Below, piece by piece: positions 1 through 12,000 of a stretch of DNA of 64,000 nt. Under the pieces are notes generated by a model. The model was not told the origin of the DNA, made no database searches, and saw only the letters and a list, made by a program, of their open reading frames with translations. The stretch's first letter is position 1. Every line of letters begins with the position of its first letter. The translations under genes and the position numbers were made by a program. The DNA is taken from positions 1,205,239-1,269,238 of the forward strand of contig SSNP01000131.1 of NCBI GenBank assembly GCA_006937955.1, read 5' to 3'. Source of the DNA: Pachypanchax playfairii (lineage: Eukaryota > Chordata > Actinopteri > Cyprinodontiformes > Aplocheilidae).

Positions 1-2924
1 TATTTTATAACTGGATCAGTCTGTTCTTGTAAGGTACAGTAAGTTGTTCCTCATCCACAGCTCTATTTAGGTGATCTATGTCCCTGAGAGCAGTTCAGTA
101 TAAATGTAGTTTTATTAGTATTCTAGGGTTGGAGGAGATCACTACTTTCATTTATAAGAAATTATTTATAAAGTAGTACCTCTAAAGTCAATGTTAGAAG
201 ATATTTAAGGTGGATAAAATCCTCTTAAGATATTCAGTACAAAAAGAAAAAGATCTGAGAGTCAATCTTCACTGTGTTTTTTATAGGTAAACACTAGTTA
301 GATGTGTTGTAACTGATGCTACCCATGTTAACTCTACTGGGATCCAACACATCTTACACATGTAGCACGAAGTCTTGAAAAAGTGATTCTTGTGACTGTG
401 AGCTTACGCTTGAATGTTACACTGTGAAACAGAGGAGAATAAAAGTAGTTAGCGAGCTTCATCCTCTTGTGACTTTCCATATCAAACGCATCATCCCAAC
501 CCGTCCAAACAGTGAAGGGTTTTTATATGTTGGGTCGACTGAAAGATTCCCACCTTCCCTAAGAATTACAGTCCAGTTGGGACATGAGGCAGAACAAGAC
601 GCCCTATCTGATGTTAGAAGGGCTGTGGCTGTCTGCCAGCACATGAATACTTCTATTGTTCTGAGGTGTGGTCGGCATCACTGGGGATTCCAGGGAAACA
701 GCAGAGAAGATGAGTATTTCTGCTGAAACACCTTTGTGTTAGCTCAGGCGGGGCCCGGGAGTCGTGTACTGACCAGCGTTTCTTCTCCACGGGGTGCCAC
801 AGGACATCATGTGGTTAGAAGATGACGTGTCCAGGACAGCAGCTGCTACCTGCTGCAAATGTGAGAAGATTCACGCTTGGATTTTTCAAGGGACAAAAAT
901 TGGATGGTATTTTTCTTAGTTTGGCACAGGATGTTAGACATTTGTACTATAAACAATTTTTTAAAGCACCATTATAAGCAGTTATATACTGTATATCACT
1001 GTATTCTAAATATAATTAGCTTATGTTTTATCCCCAACTTTAAACGCTTAAATTTAGGCTATTTTGTAACAGCGCCACAGTTTAGCGCATCGTAGAACTG
1101 CGCAATGCATGAATGCTGCTTCGCCCTCAGTCAGGTATATAGTTAGTTTTACTGTATTGAGTTAGAACGCTACTTGTTTTGGCTGTAGTCGACAAAATGT
1201 CCAGTAGTCTTAGCAGTTATATTTGTTGTAGTGTGTGGGGTGGTCAGGTGTGCGATTGTGACGTCACTATAGACATCGGACAGATCTCCTTGCTTTGCAG
1301 TTAAAAAAATCACTTAATTTTTTAAGAATTATATGTAGTTTTATGTATTCTTGATGTTTTTCGTGTGGTCTTCTAAATGCTCGATGACAATTCCATGAAA
1401 ACAAAAACAAAAATAAATATATAAATATATCCCATTTCAGACATTCAGTTCAGCTGATGGAGAATCTGGAGATTTAGAAACATTTTGAGAGTTTGAGTTA
1501 AACACGACACCTACAACAATGTGGACTCAAAGCAACGTGTCCTTTATATCTGGGTAACTTTAGGTTTGCATGGCAAAGTTCATCCTTTGTTGTTGAGCTC
1601 AAGGTTTTTTAGAATAGATTTTGTGTCCTTGCTTCCAAAAAAATCGAATGCTGAACTGAAATCTTGCACGTCGTCTTTTTTAACACTTAACTGGAGTAAG
1701 ACAAACAGCTTGGACAAGTAAAGATCGGATCCATTCTCATTCCAACACTGTCCCTAAAGTGTTAGAGCTGAATTGCAGAACAGAACTAATAAAGAAGCTT
1801 GAGCTAATCTTGCCCCAACTGACAGAAATATCCATAAGCTGCTAACACATATCACACAGCCAGACGCTAACTGTTACAACCCCTAAGTCTATTCATTCTG
1901 CAAAAAAAATCTGGTGTCGTTTGAGTTTCTTGTTATCCAATTATCCCGAATATGAGACAATGAAAATTGAGTTGGACAGACTAATGCTAATCACTCTGGC
2001 TGCTCTCCAGATAAATATCTTGTTTAGACCCCAGAGATAAATCACTGCTGGCTACAAAGAGGGCCAGCATAAATATCCACTAAATACATTTTAATGACAG
2101 CTGCACATGCTTTAGTGGCTCCCATTAAAGTGAGCGGTTTGAAAGTTTAGAGAGCCGGCCCACTATTTAATGAATAAATGAAGCTGGCAGATGTTTTAGA
2201 TTTACTAACCACTTGTGCAGATAAATACTTTACCACAATTTGTGTGTCTGTATTAACCTCTGTGGTACCTGCTTAGAGAAATCCCTTTGATTATGTGATG
2301 CTGCACCACTCGTTTCCTTTTGGGTTTTATTTGAAGTGCTGGCTGTGACATACTGTGAGAGTGTCACTCAGAGCAGATCTGAGGACAGTGAGTTAGAGCC
2401 TGACAAACAGCAGAGTCCTGGAAATCTCTGCGGCCACTGTAGCCCTTCTTAACCTCTTCTCACAGAGAAATTAATTCTCTTTATGCATATCTGTGATTCA
2501 GCCAACCGTACTGTATTTGCTGCATGCATATACAATTGGTTATGTCTTCAAAAAAGTGCAGCTGAATGGCGCCCCCTACTGTTGTGCTAAATTTACTGCA
2601 GACAGGAGGATCACAATGAAAAAAAAAAAGCTGCTGAGCCGCTGAGAGGAAGTCAGATAATATTTGGACTGGAACAGACTATAGAAAAAGGAAAAGGGTG
2701 TGTGTGAGAGACAGACCAGGGAGGGAAGAGTTAGGGAAAATGGACGGGGCCCACGGGGGAAACCAGGGAGAGGCAAAAAACACAGAACATGATATGAAAT
2801 TTAGAAACATCAGGTTGAGTACAGGGAATCTACAAACTGGTCAAGTCCTCTCTCATTGTTCTTAAAGCAAACATACTGGAAAAGCATCTGCATATGTGCC
2901 AGAATATAATATTCTGTCACTCAC
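1..2924. other. map3k11 intron, no recognised feature
   Basis: AT-rich intronic sequence downstream of exon 6. I searched the minus strand for the proline-rich MLK3 tail and found nothing. The short frames at 424-726 (plus) and 459-644 (minus) show no family motif. Confidence 0.5.
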
Positions 2925-3041
2925 GCTGAATTGCACGAAACCGAGGGCCAAAGGAAGGTGAGGAGCCCGAACCCAAATCAGGAGAGTTCCGCCTCTTTTC
3001 CAGACCTGGGGAAGCCTGCACTGTAATTTTATGGATGAAAT
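2925..3041 (-). CDS. map3k11: map3k11 exon 6: CRIB motif second half
   Basis: Reads DFIHKITVQASPGLEKRRNS and then PRFRAIQ, matching the human MLK3 segment DFKHRITVQASPGL through PRFRAIQ. The CRIB motif binds GTP-loaded Cdc42/Rac. Acceptor TTTGCAG at 3042-3048, donor GTGAGT at 2919-2924. Phase agrees with exon 5. Confidence 0.93.
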
Positions 3042-6000
3042 CTGCAAAACACACAAAGTATATAAATCAGGTTGTTAGTCATGCTGTTATTTTAAAGTCT
3101 GCAACATGTTTTTAATCCCTTCATGTATTAACATACAGATTAAAGGAGCTTCATGCTTTTCTATGTAAACCCATTTGATTCATCTTGTTTTCTGTTGTTT
3201 ATCTCGCATTCAGCTTGAAGCCGACTGACATGGGAACTGATGGTTTTAAGTATACTCTGTTTTAGGGGCCCAGTTTGAATCCATAATTACATCAAGTTAG
3301 TAGTGTGTTCTGCAATATGACACAAAGCTCCTTCAAAATAAATGAAACTTCACCGCATGTCCCTTTAATCATTGTCCCATGTTGAATCAGTATATTAAAC
3401 ATTTAAATGATTTGTTTTTTGTACCGCTGCCCCCTTATATATACTTTTGTACATTCGGGCCTTGAATGAGGCATTTAAATTGGAATGGCAGCACAAAGCA
3501 CATGATGTGCTTTCGCATAACCTCTCCTTTCCACCGGACACATAAGCGACACGTTTTACTTGCGAAATGAGCTGCATGTCCCTTCCCACCGGGAGCGGTC
3601 TAGACGCATATCACTAGCGAAAGCGTTCCATCCAGCTAGTTCAAGGAGATCACGAAATCACAGTAGAATAGCTAAATCACGTATGATTTCATCAGTACAC
3701 ACAACAACAAGCAGGGAGAAAGATGACAACATGTAACTGGAAGGTATGTGGCTCATTTTCACACCACACTCTCAGAAATAGAGGTACAAGACAAGAACAT
3801 TTTTGTACCTATAGGTAAACTGTTTTCAAATGTTCCCTTAAAAGTACAATATTGGTCTTTAAAAGGCCAGAAATGCCCCTTAGAGTGTTCAAATTAATAT
3901 AAAGTACAAATTTGTACCATTTCAACTGCACCTGCAACCCTGGCCAAGGCTAGTTAATCTCAATTTTATTAAGTTTCATCCATCATTTTCAATATTATGA
4001 TTTACATGTTGGTTTTAGACTTCAAAATGTGGCATAATTGTACTTTTTTAGTGGAAAAACTTCATAAGGTACAAAAATGGACCTGGACTACAGGGCACAC
4101 CCCCAGCGAGAAGAAGGGTACAAATTCTTGTCGCTGGGGGTGTACCCTGTAATCAAGGTCCACTTTTGTACCTTATGAAGTTGTTCCACTAAAACAGTAA
4201 AATTATGCCACGTTTTGAAGTCTAAAACCAACATTTTGAAACATAATATTGAAAATGATGGGAGAAACTTAATAAAATGGAGATTAACCAGCCTTGACCA
4301 GGGTTGCAGGTGCAGTTGAAATGGTACAAATTTGTATTTTATATCAATTTGAAACCTCAGGGGGGGATTTCTGGTCTTTTAAAGACCAATATTGTACTTT
4401 TAAGGGAACATTTTTAAAAAATGTACCTATAGAGGTACAAAAATGTTCTTGTCTCATACCTCTATTTCTGAGAGTGCACCTACAGACTTCAAACCCGTCA
4501 CAGGTAATGTGTTTTTTTTTTCATATTCAAGCAAACGGATATCTGCATGTGTCCTTTAATTTTAAACTTCTGGATATTTTATGTTTCACGAATGCCTGAT
4601 TTCCTGTCTAAACTAAACTGCTAAGCTTGATGCGTTTCAGAAGCGTAGTGGGTAAAAAATAAAACTGCCGTGTAAATTTAGAAGAGGTCCGCGATGCTAC
4701 GCTTCTGAGACGCGTTTGATTCACGCTGCTTCGCGCCTGGTGGAAACGATCTCACTGACTTTAATAACAGCTATCAGCCGCAATTCACTGATATTACGTG
4801 CCGCTTACAAGTCTGGTGGAAAGGAGGGGAAACTCTTATCTTCACTGACAGGACAAATCAGAAATTCAAAAAAATACATCTGGGTTTGAATCCTAAACTG
4901 ATCCGTTGGCTGACATCAAGATACAGTCAGTTAATTTGAAGTTTTACATGAATTTCCAGTCTTTAGAGTTCAAAGTGCTTTATTTAGTAAAAAAAAAAAA
5001 AAAACTAGGACTAGGAGCGGTGACTGTCGAGGCTGAGCCTACAACATAGTCAATAAACATCAGCTGGGTAAGATATTAATGACACATTGCTTTAGACTAA
5101 TACCTGCTTTAAATCAAAGTGCACTCAACCCACTCATCTGTTTCTGATACTCTTAACTGATTCTATTTTAAAACTAGTTGATGTCCTAATTACTATATTA
5201 ATAGTTCTGTCAGGTCTTTCCTTGCAGTAACAGTGAGACTAAACAAAAGAAAATCTTTTCTTTTCTATTATTCATTTAAAGAGTATTTCCAAAAACAAGC
5301 AAATTAAATTGAAACAGGAGAAAAACAAACTAGCTGCTGAAAGCATGACAACAAAGTGATAAACAAAAGCATGAGTCACACAGTGTCTGTCAGGGAGCAT
5401 CACACAGGAAACTGAAGATATGAGAGACACACAGGCAGGAGCACGCACTGAGCTGAATCAAAGCAACATGTTGGTGTAAAAATAGGAACATTTATAACGC
5501 TGATAATAGTCGATCTAAAACAACTTCCACATGAGGAAAGCTGGAAATAAATCAATGAAATAAAATGTCAAACACTAATATGATGGATAAAGAGGTCAGA
5601 ATGTTTGTGTACTGGGAAAGGAGGTCGGAGAGCGTATCAGACTTCCTCTAGGTGGAGACAGGCGACCGTGTTATTTAACCCTTTTAATCCCAATATGTCA
5701 CAGGCGACATGTCAGAGGTTAGTAGGGTTAAACTACCAGAACAGCAGTAACCATTTGTGCTTGAGAAACTGTTTCAGAAAGAAGAGAAAACAAGCTTTAC
5801 GGTGATATTTGGTCGATCACTTTAGCATAAAACAGTCAAAAGTTATGACTGTCAGAACACAGACAGAAAAGTCAGCCCTGCCGAGATTCTACCAGGTGAA
5901 CTTAACATCAGCATCACTTCAAAACAATCTGAGCAAGAGACGAGATCCAAATGGTTCCTGAAAAATGGGAAGACGTGGTCCAATCACAGACCAGAACCTT

Positions 6001-9000
6001 TGCACACATGCAGCAGAGATGGGGAGGGGTGTGGAGAAAATCTGAATTTGAATATTTTTCACTCTAAATTGAGTGGAAATGTGTCAGGAAACTGGCCTGT
6101 ATGATACTTGGTTGTTAAATGGTTAACCCCAATTTAAAAAACTGGAGGGGAAACTGATTTGCACCCACTCTAAAGACATCTTTTGGCAATCACCATTTCA
6201 AATTCAAGAGCTTGTTGTTGTGCTGAGAGAAAAACCAGAACGTGCAGAGAGGTATCAAAAGGTGAATATCTGAAGACAAGTGTCTGTTATATGAAGAGCT
6301 AAAAGTACAGCTCCAAATGTCCAACAGTGTAGGACAAGACCAGACATGGTGAGTTAAACTATCAAATCTTCTACTAATGTAAACAATAAATCAGGTAGAA
6401 CTGGATTAGCACGACACTAGCAATGATAAAACAAGGTTTGATCCCCAACAAGAAATGAATTACATTCAACGTTCTCTTTCAAAATTCAAAGTTATGTCAG
6501 TAAAATATACTTTTATGATTTGTGAACCAGGAATCCATCATCTAAGGACTTCGTGTCCAAATGTATTGATGTGTTTCTGTGGGAACGATCTGCCAAAAAA
6601 TAGTTTGCGGGTATAAAGAAAGATGAACGCAATTGAGCAAGAGCGACAAAAACTTTACAAAAAGAGACTGTCCATTAGCACTGACAGGAGGGAGGGGCTC
6701 TGATGTTTAGACGGAGAAGCAGTACAGAAGAGTGTCACCGGTTCAAATCCCTGCTCTACCTGGAAAAGATCCCTTTGCTGTTGCGTCCCTGGAAAAGACG
6801 CTTCACCTGCCTACCTATTTGGTGGTGATCAGAGGATCCGGTGGCGCCTGTGAGTGTGAATGGATAAATGACAGACTGTAGTGTAAAGCGCAGCGTCGTC
6901 TGACTTAAAAAATGTGCCGTTTACTATTTACAGGTATGTGAAAAGAAAACTACCAAGATTAGCTTTTATTTGTCTTAAGATCCCAGATGAATTGTGGGGA
7001 AATAAATTTCAGATATAACACAAGAATATTGGTGGGAGAAAATTTGAAAACAAGATAGTGGACAAAGAAGCTTTAGTAGGTAACATCACACTGGAGGACG
7101 TGATGATGAGGAAAGTGTCTGATCAGCAGTTAAAGCATGATTCCAAACCACTGTTTACATTTACAGTTCTAAAATGTGTTTGAAAAAATATCATGAAAGT
7201 CAGTGTACTTTTATTATTTATATTTCTAACCAGCAATTTATTTATTAGAAAACAGGGAGAATTTTTCCGGATCCTGTTTGGATTTGTAGAAAGTGCCCCT
7301 GTCAGGCTGAGTGTGTTTACACTGTCAGTAGAAGCACCAGAGTGAACAAGCAGTTTGTACAAATCTCATCATCTGAAAGGCATAAACAACCATGACTGAC
7401 TTACAACAGGGTTTGGATCTGACAGCAGCAAAGTTTGGATAATGTTCAGACTGCTGCACATTTCAGTTTCTCTGTGCTTTGAGACACCATTGCAGGAATG
7501 AAACTGGCTAACAGTATTTCATTTAATTACATGTTTCCTGTTCTTCACATGTCAACTTTTGCAGCTGACTGATATTTTCTTTCAATATAACGTGACTATA
7601 TATAAAGGGACAACCTTCCTCTTCCAAGTGCACCTTTCTCATACCAAACCTAATCAGCTCGATTGAATGCTTGTTGGACACCCAAAGAACAGACGGCTGA
7701 ATATGGGGGGGGGGTCAGGTCTGAGTCAGGGAGGTATTTTTGCTAGCCTGTTAGCAATGACCATGATTTAACAAAAATAAAGGCTGATGGGAAGTAAGAC
7801 TAGTCTCATACCCATCTTTCTTTAAAAGAGGACAAGAGTGTGCAGCAGCTGATTTAAGGAAAGCTCAAATTTGTAAAGAACAATTTATGTTAAAATAAGA
7901 TGGCAAGAATATCATCGCAGCTTTAGAAAACTCAGTATCAAAGTCTTTAGCTGCTCAGACCGTACTGCTGGGGGAAAGAGGAAATGGCAGTTTTCATTTC
8001 ATCAAATGAAAAATCTGAATCAAGCTCTTGTCAGCAAGTGCTGATGTCCTGTCCTGCACACTTTCAAGTTTCCAAACATGCAGTCCTTCAGTCTCATCTC
8101 ACAACTCAAAGGCTTTTATTTTAGCTTAGATTAGTAATGTCATTTCCAACTAAAGACACCAAATGCAGTCCTTTGACAGCAGCATCACGTGTTTCACTGA
8201 GACATGGCTAAAGGAACATACCCTGGACTCCAGTGTGTCTCTGCCTGGCTTTCAAACAATACGGGCAGACAGAGATTTGAAGAGGACTTTGTCAGCTGAT
8301 CACATCTGCAGTCACCTGTTGGGGAAGCAGCATCAGAAAAGGTGACATGAAGAGGCTGAACAGATGGATAAGGAGGACTGATTCTGTCCTGGAGACTGAA
8401 CTGGAGTCTCTTGAGTTGATTGTCCAAAGGAGGATGAAGAACATGATGGAAAACCCTCATCATCCTCTTCAGAACACAGTAACTCAACAACAGAGTGTCT
8501 CAGTCAGAAGTCGGCTGCAGCACAGACCGCTACAGGAGATCCTTCCTGTCCACAGCTAGAACCCGCTACAGCAGATCCTTCCTGTCCACAGCTAGAACCC
8601 TCTACAGGAGATCCTTCCTGTCCACAGCTAGAACCCTTTACAATGGTTCCCTGAAGAATAACTGAGCTACAACAACACTTAATTTCCCTTCGGGGATTAA
8701 TAAAGTATTTTTGATTTGATTTGATTTGAAAATGTATCACATAAATTAGTAATATGATACTTCTAGATTTGTTGAAGCAGCTCCAATCTCTGTCAAATAT
8801 TTCACCTTTACTGGATGATCTGAAATTATACGATCTGCAACTTTAAATAACTCCCACAGAGTCTCAGACTTCACTATCGTCACTGATAAGGAGGAAATCA
8901 GAAATCTTAGCAGTGACAGAAAAGCTTGTCCTTGCACAAAGAGGGACTAAACGTCTGATTACAGAGGAGCTGAGGGGTCACAATGAACAGACACTGAATT

Positions 9001-12000
9001 GAGTTTAAAATAAAAAACAGTTATGTGGCATTTTCTTCCTGTCAAATTAGTGCAATTCACTAAAAATTAACTCTGCATATATGAGAGAAAACCAAATAAT
9101 GCCTGTCAGACGGAAGTTATCGTCTCCCAATGTCAGCCAGACTTCAGCAGATTATTTATTATTATTAGAACATGAGCAAGTTTCAGTGGAGGGATGATTT
9201 TATTGGAAGATCCATCTAATATGGACCAAGACAACAGTTAAAATCCACACCTGTAATCATATAATGATCAATATAAACAGCCACTTTACAAAATAATTCA
9301 AGGTTACTGATATCAGGTGGATAAATATGCTAGATAAAAATGGGTGGGAAGCATTAATAAGACCAGTCACAAGAATATAGCGTACTCTGCATTTTAACAC
9401 ACACACACATGAATTTTAATGACCTCCCATCCCTAATCTGTAGGGTTTCACTGCCCACGCGTTGCAGCTTTAATAGCTTTCCTTTTTCTGGGAAGGGTTT
9501 CTACAAGGTTTAGGAATGTGTCTTTGGGAATTTCTCACCATTTGTCCAGACGTATATTTGTGAGGTCAGACACTGATGTTGGACAAGATGGCTGTTCCCG
9601 AATTGCTTCCACTTTGTTAGAAAACCAGCTGACTGTGAAATTTTAGTAGCGAGGAGATTTTATAAATGAGTCGTGTTGTCTGATTTTCTACTTCTGTGGC
9701 AACAAAAATGACCTGAATTCAATAATTTATTGCTGATACTTTTAGCAATAAGGTTAATCAGTCATCATCTAAACCTGCTTGTTCCTGTTCAGAGTTGCAG
9801 TGAGCTGGTAGGCATCTCCAGCAGACATCGGGCAAGAGGCGGGGTTACACCCTGGATGGATAGATCCATCACAGTAGCAATAAAGTGCATCTATCAAATA
9901 GATCTTTGATCATACACTCACCGGCCACTTTATTAGGTACACCTGTCCAACTGCTCGTTAACACTTAATTTCTAATCAGCCAATCACATGGCGGCAACTC
10001 AGTGCATTTAGGCATGTACACATGGTCAAGACAATCTCCTGCAGTTCAAACTGAGCATCAGTATGGAGAAGAAAGATGATTTGAGTGACTTTGAACGTGG
10101 CATGGTTGTTGGTGCCAGAATGGCTGGTCTGAGTATTTCAGAAACTGCTGATCTACTGGGATTTTCACGCACAACCATCTCTAGGGTTTACAGAGAATGG
10201 TCCGAAAAAGAAAAAATATCCAGTGAGCGGCAGTTCTGTGGGCGGAAATGCCTTGTTGATGCCAGAGGTCAGAGGAGAAAGGCCAGACTGGTTCCAGCTG
10301 ATAGAAAGGCAACAGTGACTCAAATAACCACTCGTTACAACCAAGGTAGGCAGAAGAGCATCTCTGAACGCACAGTACGTCGAACTTTGAGGCAGATGGG
10401 CTACAGCAGCAGAAGACCACGCCGGGTGCCACTCCTTTCAGCTAAGAACAGGAAACTGAGGCTACAATTTGCACAAGCTCATCGAAATTGGACAATAGAA
10501 GATTGGAAAAACGTTGCCTGGTCTGATGAATCTCGATTTCTGCTGCGACATTCGGATGGTAGGGTCAGAATTTGGCGTCAACAACATGAAAGCATGGATC
10601 CATCCTGCCTTGTATCAACGGTTCAGGCTGGTGGTGGTGGTGTAATGGTGTGGGGAATATTTTCTTGGCACTCTTTGGGCCCCTTGGTACCAATTGAGCA
10701 TCGTTACAACGCCACAGCCTACCTGAGTATTGTTGCTGACCATGTCCATCCCTTTATGACCACAATGTACCCAACTTCTGATGGCTACTTTCAGCATGAT
10801 AATGCGCCATGTCATAAAGCTGGAATCATCTCGGACTGGTTTCTTGAACATGACAATGAGTTCACTGTACTCAAATGGCCTCCACAGTCACCAGATCTCA
10901 ATCCAATAGAGCATCTTTGGGATGTGGTGGAACGGGAGATTCGCATCATGGATGTGCAGCCGACAAATCTGCGCCAACTGTGTGATGCCATCATGTCAAT
11001 ATGGACCAAACTCTCTGAGGAATGCTTCCAGCACCTTGTTGAATCTATGCCACGGNNNNNNNNNNNNNNNNNNNNNNNNNNNNNNNNNNNNNNNNNNNNN
11101 NNNNNNNNNNNNNNNNNNNNNNNNNNNNNNNNNNNNNNNNNNNNNNNNNNNNNNNNNNNNNNNNNNNNNNNNNNNNNNNNNNNNNNNNNNNNNNNNNNNN
11201 NNNNNNNNNNNNNNNNNNNNNNNNNNNNNNNNNNNNNNNNNNNNNNNNNNNNNNNNNNNNNNNNNNNNNNNNNNNNNNNNNNNNNNNNNNNNNNNNNNNN
11301 NNNNNNNNNNNNNNNNNNNNNNNNNNNNNNNNNNNNNNNNNNNNNNNNNNNNNNNNNNNNNNNNNNNNNNNNNNNNNNNNNNNNNNNNNNNNNNNNNNNN
11401 NNNNNNNNNNNNNNNNNNNNNNNNNNNNNNNNNNNNNNNNNNNNNNNNNNNNNNNNNNNNNNNNNNNNNNNNNNNNNNNNNNNNNNNNNNNNNNNNNNNN
11501 NNNNNNNNNNNNNNNNNNNNNNNNNNNNNNNNNNNNNNNNNNNNNNNNNNNNAAAAAAAACCTTCAGAGTTCAGGTTGGATTGTTTACAGGTTTGATTGT
11601 TCACTTTAATCTACATTTAACAGTTTGGTGTTGAAATTTATTAGTCAGCTGTTGGAGCTTCTGTCATTTACTGTAACTGTTTTTTGTTTTGAAATGATGA
11701 GGATGTTTGTAATGTGATGCAGTCAGATAAAAAGATACACTGGACAGTTATGGGGCATTGACTGCATATCCCATAGTGCTTTGCGCGCATTCAAAATGGC
11801 GCGGATCACAGACAAATACGCTGATACTGTTGATTAAAACAGGTGGTTTTCTGTATTTTATAGCACAAAAAGGTAGTTATACACGTCTGTACCACGATGG
11901 TCTATTTGTCTTATTCAGTGAATTTTTTCAGTTTTGACGCGATGCAGAATCCTGCAGTCAGCTGCACTGATCTGACTGACTGAAAATCCGTCACACTGGC

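Noticed and set aside
424..726. 100-residue open frame on plus strand
   Set aside because: No recognisable motif, no splice or promoter context, inside the map3k11 locus; a chance frame is more likely.
10922..11634. Frames running through the N gap
   Set aside because: Continuity across Ns is artificial; downstream bases belong to the hAT copy.
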